Assembly: GCA_045617585.1 (NCBI GenBank)
Contig: JAZLIW010000015.1
Coordinates: forward strand, 14,407 to 78,406
Direction of reading: 5' to 3'
Origin: CAKRZE01 sp045617585
GTDB taxonomy: Bacteria > Bacillota > Clostridia > Oscillospirales > CAG-272
Length of the DNA: 64,000 bases
Below are positions 18,721 to 27,251 of this stretch, one piece after another. A model generated the notes under the pieces. That model was given only the letters and a program-made list of their open reading frames with translations. It was not told where the DNA came from and did no database searches. Position 1 is the stretch's first letter. The number at the start of each line of letters is the position of its first letter. Made by a program: the position numbers and the translations under genes.

Positions 18721-19161
18721 ATGGAACGACTGGAGAAAATCGGAAGCCTCGAGGTACTTACCTCGAAAGAAGTCCCTTTTTCCCGTATCGGGATCGGCTT
18801 TGAAAAACTGGTCCGGACGTTATCCGACCGTGTGAAGATATGGGAGATCTGGAACGAGCCGGACGGGCGCTGGTGCTGGAAGCACGGTCCGAGTGCCGCG
18901 GAATACGCCGCCTTTTCGGTCGATACCGCGAAGGCGGTGCGGGAGGCCGATCCCGGCGCTTACGTCGTCGGCGGTGCCGTCACCTACCGCTCGATCAATT
19001 ATCTTGCCGAAGCGATGGCGTGCGGTCTCGCAGACGCCGTGGGCGCTCTGTCCTTCCACGAATACACCGCACGCGAGGAGACCATGTTCGAGCATCTTCC
19101 GGTCAGGGATTATCCGCTCTTCCTCACCTTCGGCGATTTCGTCGGGGTCACGGAAGCGTAA
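18721..19161 (+). pseudogene. Decayed glycoside hydrolase (GH39/GH5-like), internally deleted and 3'-truncated
   Basis: The ATG at 18721 follows AAAAGGAACGGAACTC. The first 30 residues look like an intact N-terminus, but the frame then jumps to VKIWEIWNEPDGRW, the acid/base NEP motif that normally lies about 130-150 residues in, so an in-frame deletion of roughly 100 codons is inferred. The clan-A barrel continues (HGPSAAEYAAF, ALSFHEYTAREETMFEH) and stops where more than half the enzyme should follow. The nucleophile Glu is missing. It overlaps, antisense, the extended 3' end of RNase J. A perfect hairpin GCGGGAG-TTTA-CTCCCGC (18674-18691) lies in its leader. Confidence 0.7.
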
Positions 19162-20910
19162 CGTCCTGCCGTCAAAAAAACGTTCGGCGGAAAACGGGCT
19201 TCCGACCGACGGGTTTTTTACGGTCATAATGACCGGAAGGATCATCGGTTTACGGTGGGTCTTCGCGTAGAGGTACTTGGTCAGCGCATCCTTGACGGTG
19301 GTCTTCATCTGCGCCCAGTCGGTGATATTGTCGTCCAGGCAGTTTTCGATCTGATCGCGCGCAATCGAACGGACCTCATCCATCAGTTCCTCCGCTTCCC
19401 GGACGTAAACGAAGCCGCGGGAGACGATATCCGGCCCGGAAACAAGCGTCCCGTCGATCGTATCCACGGTAGCAACGACCACGATCAACCCATCCTGCGA
19501 CAGATGCTTCCGGTCGCGCAGGACGATATTGCCGATATCGCCGACGCCGTACCCGTCCACGAGCACGTTGCCCGCGGGAACGGAACCGTTCCATCTCGCA
19601 CCGTTCACGTCGATCTCAAGGACCTTGCCGAGATCGGGGACGAAAATATTGGTCTCCGGCGTCCCCATAAAGACCGCAAGCTCCTTGTTCATGATCAGGT
19701 GCTTGTATTCGCCGTGGATCGGCATGAAATACTTCGGCTTGGTCAGCGCCTGCATCAGCTTGAGTTCTTCCCTGCAGGCGTGCCCGGAAACGTGGACCTC
19801 CGCCATCGTATCCCGAAGGACCGTCGCACCCGAGCGCATGACCTCGTTGACGATACGGTCGACCAGCTTTTCGTTCCCCGGGATCGCGTGCGCCGAGATC
19901 ACCACAAGGTCCTTCGGTCCGATCTGCACCTTATCGTGATCGGCAAACGCCATGCGGTACAGAGCGGACATCGGCTCGCCCTGGCTCCCCGTCGTCACGA
20001 TCGTGATCTGCTCGGCGGGATAGCGCTTGATCTCGTTGATGTCGATCAGCACGCCCTCCGGCACGGTCATGTAACCGAGGTCGATCGCCGCGTTCACGAC
20101 GTTGATCATGCTCCTGCCGGTGATCGCCACCTTGCGCTTATACGCGACCGAGGTATCGATGATCTGCTGGACGCGGTGGACGTTGGAGGAGAAGGTCGCG
20201 ATGATGACGCGCTTATCGGGATGGCACATAAAGATCGTATCCAGCGAAGCGCCGACCGTCTTCTCCGAGGGAGTGAAGCCCGGGCGTTCCACGTTCGTGG
20301 ACTCACACATCAGGAGGAGAACGCCCTCCTGCCCGAGCTGCCCGAGCCGGGTCAGATCCATCATTTCCCCGTCGATCGGAGACACGTCAAGCTTGAAGTC
20401 GCCGGTATGAACGACCTTTCCGATCGGGGTCTCGATCGCCAGCGCGCAGGCGTCCGCGATCGAATGGTTGACGTGGATGAATTCCACGTTGAACACGCCG
20501 GCGGGCACGACGTCTCCCGCCGCCACGGTCTGCAGGATGGGCGTTTTCTCGTAGGAATGCTCCATCAGTTTGTTTTCAAGGATGCCAAGCGTCAGCCGCG
20601 TCCCGTAGACCGGGACGTCGATCAGCGTCTTCAGGACGTAGGGCAGCGCGCCGATATGGTCCTCGTGCCCGTGCGTGATGAAGATCCCGCGGATCTTTTC
20701 TTTGTTCTTTTCCAGATAAGTGATATCCGGGATCACGAGATCGACGCCGAGCATTTCGTCGTCCGGGAAGCCGAGGCCGCAGTCCACGATGATGATATCG
20801 TCCTCGTATTCAAGGACCGACAGGTTTTTGCCGATCTCCCCGAGGCCGCCGAGCAGGAAAACCTTCAGTTTTCCGGTCGGCAGAAGGGTCATTTTCTTTT
20901 TTCTTGCCAT
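18820..20910 (-). CDS. rnjA: Ribonuclease J with an anomalous C-terminal extension
   Basis: 696 aa on the reverse strand. Residues 1-565 are RNase J: the metallo-beta-lactamase motif THGHEDHIGALPY near residue 77, the beta-CASP domain, and the normal family end KPMILPVIMTV. RNase J is a 5'-3' exonuclease and endonuclease for mRNA decay and rRNA processing. Normal proteins stop here (about 555 residues). This frame runs on for about 131 residues, much of it antisense to a glycoside hydrolase remnant, so the tail is probably not selected protein. Upstream signals are weak; an internal Met at residue 7 is an alternative start. Confidence 0.93.
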   Translation of the reverse strand: MARKKKMTLLPTGKLKVFLLGGLGEIGKNLSVLEYEDDIIIVDCGLGFPDDEMLGVDLVIPDITYLEKNKEKIRGIFITHGHEDHIGALPYVLKTLIDVPVYGTRLTLGILENKLMEHSYEKTPILQTVAAGDVVPAGVFNVEFIHVNHSIADACALAIETPIGKVVHTGDFKLDVSPIDGEMMDLTRLGQLGQEGVLLLMCESTNVERPGFTPSEKTVGASLDTIFMCHPDKRVIIATFSSNVHRVQQIIDTSVAYKRKVAITGRSMINVVNAAIDLGYMTVPEGVLIDINEIKRYPAEQITIVTTGSQGEPMSALYRMAFADHDKVQIGPKDLVVISAHAIPGNEKLVDRIVNEVMRSGATVLRDTMAEVHVSGHACREELKLMQALTKPKYFMPIHGEYKHLIMNKELAVFMGTPETNIFVPDLGKVLEIDVNGARWNGSVPAGNVLVDGYGVGDIGNIVLRDRKHLSQDGLIVVVATVDTIDGTLVSGPDIVSRGFVYVREAEELMDEVRSIARDQIENCLDDNITDWAQMKTTVKDALTKYLYAKTHRKPMILPVIMTVKNPSVGSPFSAERFFDGRTLRFRDPDEIAEGEEERIIPDRKMLEHGLLACGVFVEGQSAHGVCETARHRFGKIIDRAVGDGTADDVSAGIGLPHRLRGIDRKGGVFRGTRTVLPAPAPVRLVPDLPYLHTVG

Positions 20911-21229
20911 AACAACATAGGCTCACCGCAAAAAACGGGCGGCAAGCCGATCCTTTCTTTTCTATGGGATTGTTTTTGCGATCGTTCGGCACGCATCCCG
21001 CCGCTGTCATACCGTCCGGCAGCGCGTTCTCTCCTGCGTGTCTTCCGATGCACACGAACAAAATCAGTATGGTAAGTATATCATATCTTTGCGTCTCTCA
21101 TTTGAATGATTTGTTACGTCCCGGTTAATATCACGGGCTGCAGGGGATAAGGACCGAAAAACAGTGCAACACTATCCGCGTACCGCGGCTGCATCCGTTT
21201 TCCGCGGTGCAGAAACGAGGTTTGACGTC
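20911..21229. other. Intergenic region between RNase J (minus) and a small plus-strand gene
   Basis: About 319 nt that should hold divergent promoters. A possible minus-strand pair TTCAAA/TGATAT or TATACT lies around 21075-21110, but none is convincing. No RNA gene or repeat was recognised. Confidence 0.4.
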
Positions 21230-21478
21230 ATGAAAAACGAAAAGGCCGCACAGCGTGCCGCCGCGGCGTACCGTTCCGCGGGCGAAACGACCGATCCGCT
21301 CGGCTCCTATACCGGGAACCCCCTGCCCGGCGCGGAATGCCGTTCTTCCGCGGAAGGATCGTCCTCCATGGACAGGATCCCGGATCCCGGGATCGATCCC
21401 GTCTTCCCCGGCGGGAAGCGATATCTCCCCGCCGAACGGTATTTCGATCTGCCGACGCAGGACGCTGACGATCTCTGA
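21230..21478 (+). CDS. Small hypothetical protein with GSYTG and QDADDL motifs
   Basis: 82 aa from ATG 21230 with ACGAGG 9 nt upstream; the frame is open further upstream but without a ribosome site. The protein is polar and lacks membrane segments. The middle GSYTGNP and the acidic end PTQDADDL resemble a small uncharacterised family that I recall from gut clostridia, although I cannot verify this here. It converges on an 87 aa membrane protein gene, 13 nt away. Function unknown. Confidence 0.6.
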   Translation: MKNEKAAQRAAAAYRSAGETTDPLGSYTGNPLPGAECRSSAEGSSSMDRIPDPGIDPVFPGGKRYLPAERYFDLPTQDADDL

Positions 21479-21491
21479 TCCCCGCCTCCCG

Positions 21492-21755
21492 TCACAGAAC
21501 GAGGAACAGCAGCGCCGTCAGCGCTGACCCGACTCCCGCACCGAGAAGAAAAAACAGCAGCAGCCGTTTTTTCTTCTCTTTTTTTCCGCCGACGATCAGG
21601 TTTTCCCGGATGATCCGTCCCGCCTCCGCCGCCAGCTCCTCCGTCTCCGGCGCGGGACGGGGCGTTTCCCGCAGCAAAAAGATCGCCTCTTCAAACAGTC
21701 CGCTCTCCCCGGTCCGCAGGATCACCGTTTTCCGCTCGGAGCCCTTCAGTATCAT
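21492..21755 (-). CDS. Small tail-anchored-like membrane protein, unknown function
   Basis: 87 aa. Residues 1-55 are soluble and charged, a KKEKKKR cluster follows, and the last about 20 residues are a single hydrophobic segment (LLLFFLLGAGVGSALTALLF), giving a tail-anchored topology. It begins 33 nt downstream of the spoIIE stop on the same strand, so it may be expressed with spoIIE early in sporulation; that is inference from position. Confidence 0.65.
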   Translation of the reverse strand: MILKGSERKTVILRTGESGLFEEAIFLLRETPRPAPETEELAAEAGRIIRENLIVGGKKEKKKRLLLFFLLGAGVGSALTALLFLVL

Positions 21756-21788
21756 CTTCCCTTTTCCCTTTCTTCCGGAGCCGTACGT

Positions 21789-24182
21789 TCAGCCCGCCTT
21801 TTTCTCCTTTTCCCGGACCAGTTCCTCCACGGTGATCATCCCCACCGTCATATCGTCGTGTCCCGCCGTGTCCGCTCCGACGAGGATCTTGCGGCACATG
21901 GTCTCGGGCGTGTCCTCCGCCGTGTAGCGGTACGTCAGAACGTCCGCCAGCGCAAGGCTGTCCTCAAATCCGACCGCGACCCCGTCGGAGATCATCACGA
22001 CCGTGTCGCCCGACTCCAGCGAAAAGTCGATCCGCTCGGTATTCAGCTTGCCGGAAATGCCGATCGGCATGGAGCGGGAGGAGAGCTTGAACAGCCTGCC
22101 CTCCCGCAGAACGTAGGACGGCGCCGCGCCGCTCTTGAAAAACGAGGCGTCCCCCGAAAGCAGATCGATGCGGAGCAGGTCCACGGTCGCAAAGCACTCG
22201 GGCGTCTTGGCGCGCAGGAACTGGGAAAGCATTTCAAGCACGACGGGGAGCGGCGTTCCCGCCTCCAGCATCGTGCGGAGGAAGGTAACGCACATCCCGG
22301 AGGTCAGTGCCGCGTCCTTCCCGCTCCCCATCCCGTCGCTGATCAGAAAATAAAAGTAATCGTCCTTCCCTTCAAAGGCAGCGGCGGAATCCCCGTTGAC
22401 CGTCTCCTCCTCCCGGGAAACGCCCGCCGAGGCGCTGGTCACGGTATATTTCCGCTCGGAACGCAGCGTCATCGTCACGAAATCACCCGACACGTCAAAA
22501 TCGGGAAGAGACAGGGCGGTGTGGCAGACGTTCTCCATCGCCGCACGGATCTTTTCCGGCGTTTCTCCGGCGCGGGCAAGGTCGATCCCGCCCGCGACAA
22601 CGGTCAGACGGCGTCTGCCGAAGACACTGACCGCCGAGGCGTTCAGCCCGAGGATCGCCGCCGCTTTCCGAATCCTTGCCGCGAGGCGCGGGTCCGGTTC
22701 TTCCTCTTTCGCCTCCGCGGCGTAGGACTCGGTCAGCAGCTTTCCGATCGCGCCGTAATCGAAGGCAAGAAGAGACAACCGGTCGTTCTTCGCCGCCGTC
22801 TCAAGGACCTCCACGAGGGAGAGGCGCAGTTCGCGCACGATCTTCGGTGTCTGGCGGCACCGATCCGCAAGGAACCGCGGCACGTCCGCCTCGGTGACCG
22901 AGGCGTTTTTATACAGTCTGTCCGCGATGTGGATCATCGCGTCGTGCGTCGCGTCGTGCTCCCTGACCCAGCAGTTCGTGGAAAGCGGGCAGCGGGAGCA
23001 GAATTTGTCGTACGTCCGGTCCACGACCCCGCGGATCTCGTACAGATCCGGGCGCTTCATTTTTTCGCTGAGTTCGGAAAACACGCCGGACACCGTCCGG
23101 AACGCCTCCGCGATCGCCTCCGACCGGTCGTTCCGGTCCGCCGCCTTCGTCTTTTCGACCGAGTGCGCGTTCCAGATCTCCTCCGGCAGTCCCGCATCGC
23201 CGGAGAAGGTCAGTTTTTTCTCCGGCGGCGCCCAGGCGGAAAACGGGAGCCGGATCGCGCCCGCCGCCACGGTGTCCGGCAGAAGGGAGATCAATGCCGA
23301 AACGCCGCCCTGCCACAGAAAGAAGACGGACGCGGTCAGCACGCCGATCACGGTCGGGACCCCTTTGCCGATCCTGCGCACCGCGCCCGCCGTCATCCCG
23401 GCAAGACAGAAGGCAGCGCCCGCGACCGGAGACACGGTCAGCCCCGCGAGGATCCCGAAGATCCCGCCGCGCAGGCTTCCCCCGCCCGCCGACACGGTCA
23501 GCGTCAGGAAAAAACCGGTCAACGCAGCAAGATCGAAGCCGAAGACCGCTGTGCCGCGGAAGGATAACACCAGACCGAGCAAAAACACCGTCTGCCCGAA
23601 TTCCCGCCGGACCGAAGCCCCGGCGCTCCGGTCGAGAAACGACAGAAAGGCAAACAGGAAAAACGGCGCCGTCCCCATCGCGATCAGCAGCCCGAACAGA
23701 TCGTAATACAGCATCCCATCCCCGATCAGCCTTCCGATGCCGACCGTGAACAGTGCAAGCTCCAGCAGCGCGAGCCTGACCTGCCACGGTTCCCGGAAGG
23801 AGGGTGCAAGTCCGTACAGCTTGTCCCGCAGCCGCTCCGCCGCGCTTTCCTTTTCCCGCTTTTCCCAAAGGACCGGGAGCGCGAACCGGACGGCGGTCAG
23901 GAGCAGCGCCGTCAGCGCGGGCAGAAGCGCATGCCTCCCGGACAGAATTGCGGCGGCGATCACTCCGACCGCCGTGAACGGCGCCTCCGTCCCGACCGCC
24001 GCAAGGAACGCGAACCCCATCGGCGCCGCGCCGTATCCGAGATCGCCGCAGCCGAGGACCGCGCCGGAAAGGAGAAACAGCATTCCTCTCCCTGCGTCCC
24101 GCACCGCCTTGCTCTCCGCCGCGCCGCGAAGCGCGGCAGCCACCTCGCCCCACCGGTATTCCGCATCCAATTTCTTTTTCAT
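21789..24182 (-). CDS. spoIIE: Stage II sporulation protein E
   Basis: 797 aa. About ten membrane segments fill residues 30-310; a cysteine-containing segment (FCSRCPLSTNCW) lies in the central region; the C-terminal 210 residues are a PP2C phosphatase with LISDGMGSGKDA and VVMISDGV, which carry the metal-binding Asp residues. SpoIIE localises to the asymmetric septum and dephosphorylates SpoIIAA, activating sigma-F in the forespore. Its presence marks an endospore-forming lineage. A Spo0A-like box lies upstream. Confidence 0.96.
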   Translation of the reverse strand: MKKKLDAEYRWGEVAAALRGAAESKAVRDAGRGMLFLLSGAVLGCGDLGYGAAPMGFAFLAAVGTEAPFTAVGVIAAAILSGRHALLPALTALLLTAVRFALPVLWEKREKESAAERLRDKLYGLAPSFREPWQVRLALLELALFTVGIGRLIGDGMLYYDLFGLLIAMGTAPFFLFAFLSFLDRSAGASVRREFGQTVFLLGLVLSFRGTAVFGFDLAALTGFFLTLTVSAGGGSLRGGIFGILAGLTVSPVAGAAFCLAGMTAGAVRRIGKGVPTVIGVLTASVFFLWQGGVSALISLLPDTVAAGAIRLPFSAWAPPEKKLTFSGDAGLPEEIWNAHSVEKTKAADRNDRSEAIAEAFRTVSGVFSELSEKMKRPDLYEIRGVVDRTYDKFCSRCPLSTNCWVREHDATHDAMIHIADRLYKNASVTEADVPRFLADRCRQTPKIVRELRLSLVEVLETAAKNDRLSLLAFDYGAIGKLLTESYAAEAKEEEPDPRLAARIRKAAAILGLNASAVSVFGRRRLTVVAGGIDLARAGETPEKIRAAMENVCHTALSLPDFDVSGDFVTMTLRSERKYTVTSASAGVSREEETVNGDSAAAFEGKDDYFYFLISDGMGSGKDAALTSGMCVTFLRTMLEAGTPLPVVLEMLSQFLRAKTPECFATVDLLRIDLLSGDASFFKSGAAPSYVLREGRLFKLSSRSMPIGISGKLNTERIDFSLESGDTVVMISDGVAVGFEDSLALADVLTYRYTAEDTPETMCRKILVGADTAGHDDMTVGMITVEELVREKEKKAG

Positions 24183-24225
24183 CCCGCGTCCCCTTCTCTC
24201 CGGTCCGTTCCGGTCCTTTTTTCCG

Positions 24226-24259
24226 ATTGTAACACGGGAACGGTGCGCCTTGTGTCGAA
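24226..24259 (-). promoter_or_regulatory. spoIIE promoter with Spo0A box
   Basis: On the minus strand a -10 TACAAT (24231-24226) has no good -35 at 17 bp, but a perfect 0A-box heptamer TGTCGAA (plus strand, 24253-24259) begins 21 nt upstream of the -10. Bacillus Spo0A-dependent promoters, including spoIIE, use extended spacing with 0A boxes at the -35, so direct Spo0A activation is inferred. Confidence 0.5.
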
Positions 24260-24469
24260 ACGCCGCACGCTCCCGCCGGTTTTCATCGCAGGAACCGCGG
24301 AAAAAACAAAAAAAGACCGTCCGGTCGACGGTTATCTCAAATCGGCGGTGTCGGAAAAAACCGGACCGACCCCTTTCAAGGACGGCAGCAGAGGATTTTC
24401 GGGATCATCAGAAATTTTATGCAAAAAACGGCATTCAACGGCATCCTGTGCTATAATGAAGAAAAAGGA

Positions 24470-24517
24470 AAAGCCCGTCCGACCGACGCCGCAAGCGTCG
24501 GGAGGACAGGCTTTTTT
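24470..24517. terminator. Terminator downstream of the AbrB-like gene
   Basis: AAGCCCGTCC and GGACAGGCTT enclose CGACGC-CGCAA-GCGTCG, giving a long interrupted stem. TTTTTT follows on the plus strand and TTTTCCTTTTT on the minus strand, so it can serve the minus-strand gene ending at 24622. Confidence 0.75.
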
Positions 24518-24621
24518 CATTTGGGCGATCCGGGGCAAAACACCGCGATCCCGATAAATGCCCGGCCGATGCCTTTTCCGCGGGCGCGGCACGGACGGTC
24601 CCGGAAAGCGGCCGGAGCCCG

Positions 24622-24870
24622 TCAATGGACGGAGGAACGGATGCTGTCCACGCACTCCGCGCAGATCAGCTTTCCGCGGAAGAGCGTCACGCCGTTTGCG
24701 TTTCCGCAGAAAACGCAGGCAGGCTCGTATTTTTTCAGCACGATCGCGCCCTCGTCCACGTAGATCTCAAGAGAGTCGTGATTGGAGATATCCATTGCTT
24801 TCCGGATCTCGATGGGCAGAACGATCCGCCCCAGTTCGTCTATTTTCCGTACCATTCCGGTAGATTTCAT
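24622..24870 (-). CDS. AbrB/SpoVT-type transcriptional regulator with Cys-pair tail
   Basis: 82 aa. Residues 1-47 (GMVRKIDELGRIVLPIEIRK) are the swapped-hairpin AbrB DNA-binding domain used by AbrB, Abh and SpoVT. Residues 51-75 carry CVFCG and CAEC, a CxxC-x(n)-CxxC arrangement that could bind zinc and replaces AbrB's C-terminal multimerisation segment. Such proteins control transition-state and sporulation genes. It is monocistronic, with a terminator downstream and an AT-rich 142 bp region upstream. Confidence 0.9.
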   Translation of the reverse strand: MKSTGMVRKIDELGRIVLPIEIRKAMDISNHDSLEIYVDEGAIVLKKYEPACVFCGNANGVTLFRGKLICAECVDSIRSSVH

Positions 24871-25012
24871 ACTGATTCCCTTTCCACTTCGGCTCGTTTG
24901 GTGATATAGATTCCTACGTTTCCAGTGTAGCAGATGATTATTAACTTTTCCATCTTTTTCCGACAGAAAACGGAAAGAACCGCCGTCACCGCGTAAACAG
25001 TTTGTGAACGCG

Positions 25013-27181
25013 TCAGTTCATCGACTCCGCGCGCACCGCGAACAGCGCTCCGACCGCTTCCGCGCGCGCCCGGTTTTCCTCCCCGTCAAGTCCCGGATCC
25101 TCCATCAGCGTCCGTCCCGCTTCCTCCATCGCCTCCCGCAGGAGCCCGATATCATCGCACATCGACATCAGCCCGAGGCGAAAATCGCCCGACTGCCGCG
25201 CCGATCCGTCCCCGCCCGGGAAAAAGTCGCCGGGGCCGCGCAGCTTCAGGTCTTCTTCCGCGATCACGAAGCCGGAATTCGTCTGCTTCATGATCCCGAG
25301 GCGGCGGAGCGCCGTCTCGTTCTTCGCGTCGGAGACGAGGATGCAGTAGGACTTTCTGCTTCCTCTTCCGACCCGCCCGCGCAGCTGATGGAGCTGGGAA
25401 AGCCCGAACTGCTCCGCGTTCTCCACGATCATCAGACAGGCGTTCGGAACGTTGACGCCGACCTCGATCACCGTCGTAGAGACGAGGATCTTCGTCTCCC
25501 CAGCGGCAAAGCGCTGCATGATCGCGTCTTTTTCCGCCGGCTTCATTTTTCCGTGCAGATACTCCACGGTATATTCCGGAAAAGTCTCCTTCAGCTCCTG
25601 CGCAAAGCGGACCGCGCTCTTTTGCTTCGGCTTTTCCTCACTCCGCGCGGCGTAGGTAAAGAAGTCGATGATCTCCCCGCCCGACCAGAGCCCGTCGGGA
25701 TCGTCTTCGTCGTCGGCCGTCTGCGTCTCCTCGACCGCGGGGCAGACGACGTAGACCTGACCGCCCTCGTCGATATTCTTCCGGATGAAGCCATTCAGCC
25801 GTTCTCTGTAACTTTCATCCACCACGAAGGTGCCGACCTTCTGTCTGCCGGGCGGCATGGTGTCGATCAGTGAAACGTCAAGGTCACCGTACAGCGTCAG
25901 CGCGAGGGTGCGCGGGATCGGCGTCGCCGACATGACGAGCAGATGCGGCATCTCCTCCGAGCGCCCGGCAAGCGACGCGCGCTGTGCCACGCCGAAGCGG
26001 TGCTGCTCGTCGGTCACCGCGAGACCGAGCCGCTTCGGGATCACGTCCTCGGTCAGGAGCGCGTGCGTCCCGATCAGGACGTCCACCTCTCCGGCAAAGA
26101 ACGCCTCCTTGATCCTCCGCTTCTTCGCCGGGGTCACCGATCCCGTCAGAAGCTCTGTCCGCATCCCGAACGAGGCGAACAGCGGCGCGAGATCGCCGTA
26201 ATGCTGGGAGGCTAAGATCCCGGTCGGCGCCATCAGCTCCGCCTGATATCCGTTTTGGACCGTGAGCCAGATCGCCGCCGCCGCGACCGCGGTCTTGCCG
26301 CTGCCGACGTCACCCGAGACCATCCGGGACATGACGACCCCGCCGTTTCCGGTCAGATCGCCCCAGATCTCGTTGATGCAGCGTTCCTGCGCCCCGGTCA
26401 GCGGGAACGGCAGCGCCTGCGTGAAATCCCCGAGCGGGAACGGGCGCATCACGATCCCGGTCTTCTGCCGCCGCTGCTCCCGGCTCATCGCGATCCCGAG
26501 GGAAAAGAGATACAGCGCTTCGGTCATGAAATATTTCTTCCCGAGGTCCGCTTCCTCCGGCGTCTCCGGCCGGTGGATCATCCGGTACGCCTCCCGGATC
26601 TCCGGCAGCCCCTTCTTTTCCCGGAAGGCTGCGGGGATCAGCTCGGGGAGCTCCGCACGCGGCAGCTCGTTCAGCGCAAGCGCGACCGTATTGGCGACCG
26701 TCTTCTGCGTCAGCCCCGCAGAAAGCGGATAGATCGGAACGAACGCCGGCAGTTTTCCGTCCGGACGGACCGGTTCAAACTGCGGCGAAGTCACCTCGAT
26801 CTTCGTCCCGTTCCTCCGGAACCCGGCAAAAAAGCGGAACTCCTCCCCGACGTGAAAGACGTCCTTCAGATACGTCTGGTTGAAGAAGGTCACGGTCGCC
26901 TTCCCGGTCTCGTCAAAGATCACGAACTTCGTGAAGGACTTGTGAGAGCGGAGCGCGACCGTCTTCGGCGCGGATCCGACGGAAGCAATGACGGCACAGA
27001 TCTCCCCGTCCTGCACGTCGCACAGGTTTTTGACCGCGCCCCGGTTCTGGTAGGCACGCGGAAAATGGCGGAGCAGTTCCCCGCCGTTCGTTACGCCCAG
27101 CTTCTGAAACGCCTGCGCCCGTTTTTCCCCGATCCCGGGGAATAGCCGGATCGGACGCTCCGTCAATCGGATCTCCGTCAT
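25013..27181 (-). CDS. recG: ATP-dependent DNA helicase RecG
   Basis: 722 aa. N-terminal wedge/OB domain (about 1-250), then SF2 helicase lobes: Walker A GDVGSGKTAVA near residue 296, DEQHRFGV as motif II, SATPIPRTLALT as motif III, and VIEVGVNVPNA with QLRGRVGRG as motifs V-VI. It remodels stalled replication forks and Holliday junctions. It follows proS on the same strand after a hairpin. Confidence 0.97.
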   Translation of the reverse strand: MTEIRLTERPIRLFPGIGEKRAQAFQKLGVTNGGELLRHFPRAYQNRGAVKNLCDVQDGEICAVIASVGSAPKTVALRSHKSFTKFVIFDETGKATVTFFNQTYLKDVFHVGEEFRFFAGFRRNGTKIEVTSPQFEPVRPDGKLPAFVPIYPLSAGLTQKTVANTVALALNELPRAELPELIPAAFREKKGLPEIREAYRMIHRPETPEEADLGKKYFMTEALYLFSLGIAMSREQRRQKTGIVMRPFPLGDFTQALPFPLTGAQERCINEIWGDLTGNGGVVMSRMVSGDVGSGKTAVAAAAIWLTVQNGYQAELMAPTGILASQHYGDLAPLFASFGMRTELLTGSVTPAKKRRIKEAFFAGEVDVLIGTHALLTEDVIPKRLGLAVTDEQHRFGVAQRASLAGRSEEMPHLLVMSATPIPRTLALTLYGDLDVSLIDTMPPGRQKVGTFVVDESYRERLNGFIRKNIDEGGQVYVVCPAVEETQTADDEDDPDGLWSGGEIIDFFTYAARSEEKPKQKSAVRFAQELKETFPEYTVEYLHGKMKPAEKDAIMQRFAAGETKILVSTTVIEVGVNVPNACLMIVENAEQFGLSQLHQLRGRVGRGSRKSYCILVSDAKNETALRRLGIMKQTNSGFVIAEEDLKLRGPGDFFPGGDGSARQSGDFRLGLMSMCDDIGLLREAMEEAGRTLMEDPGLDGEENRARAEAVGALFAVRAESMN

Positions 27182-27208
27182 TTTTTCACCTCCGATGGAG
27201 ACAGAAAA

Positions 27209-27243
27209 GGGGTGGTAAACCCGCGCGGCAGGTTCAACACCCC
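27209..27243 (-). terminator. Terminator between proS and recG
   Basis: On the minus strand GGGGTG...GAACC pairs with GGTTT...CACCCC, then TTTTCTGTC follows. It should end much proS transcription before recG. Confidence 0.65.
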
Positions 27244-27251
27244 GATTGTCC

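Larger units (their letters stand above)
24183..24621. other. Intergenic region between spoIIE and the AbrB-like gene
   Basis: About 440 nt. It contains the spoIIE promoter/Spo0A box at its left and a terminator hairpin at 24470-24517. The middle (24260-24465) is poly-A-interrupted sequence in which I recognise no gene. Confidence 0.5.

Noticed and set aside
24445..24517. Possible small RNA: TATAAT at 24452-24457 followed by a strong hairpin and T run
   Set aside because: No acceptable -35 within 15-18 bp, and the hairpin is explained as the terminator of the AbrB-like gene.
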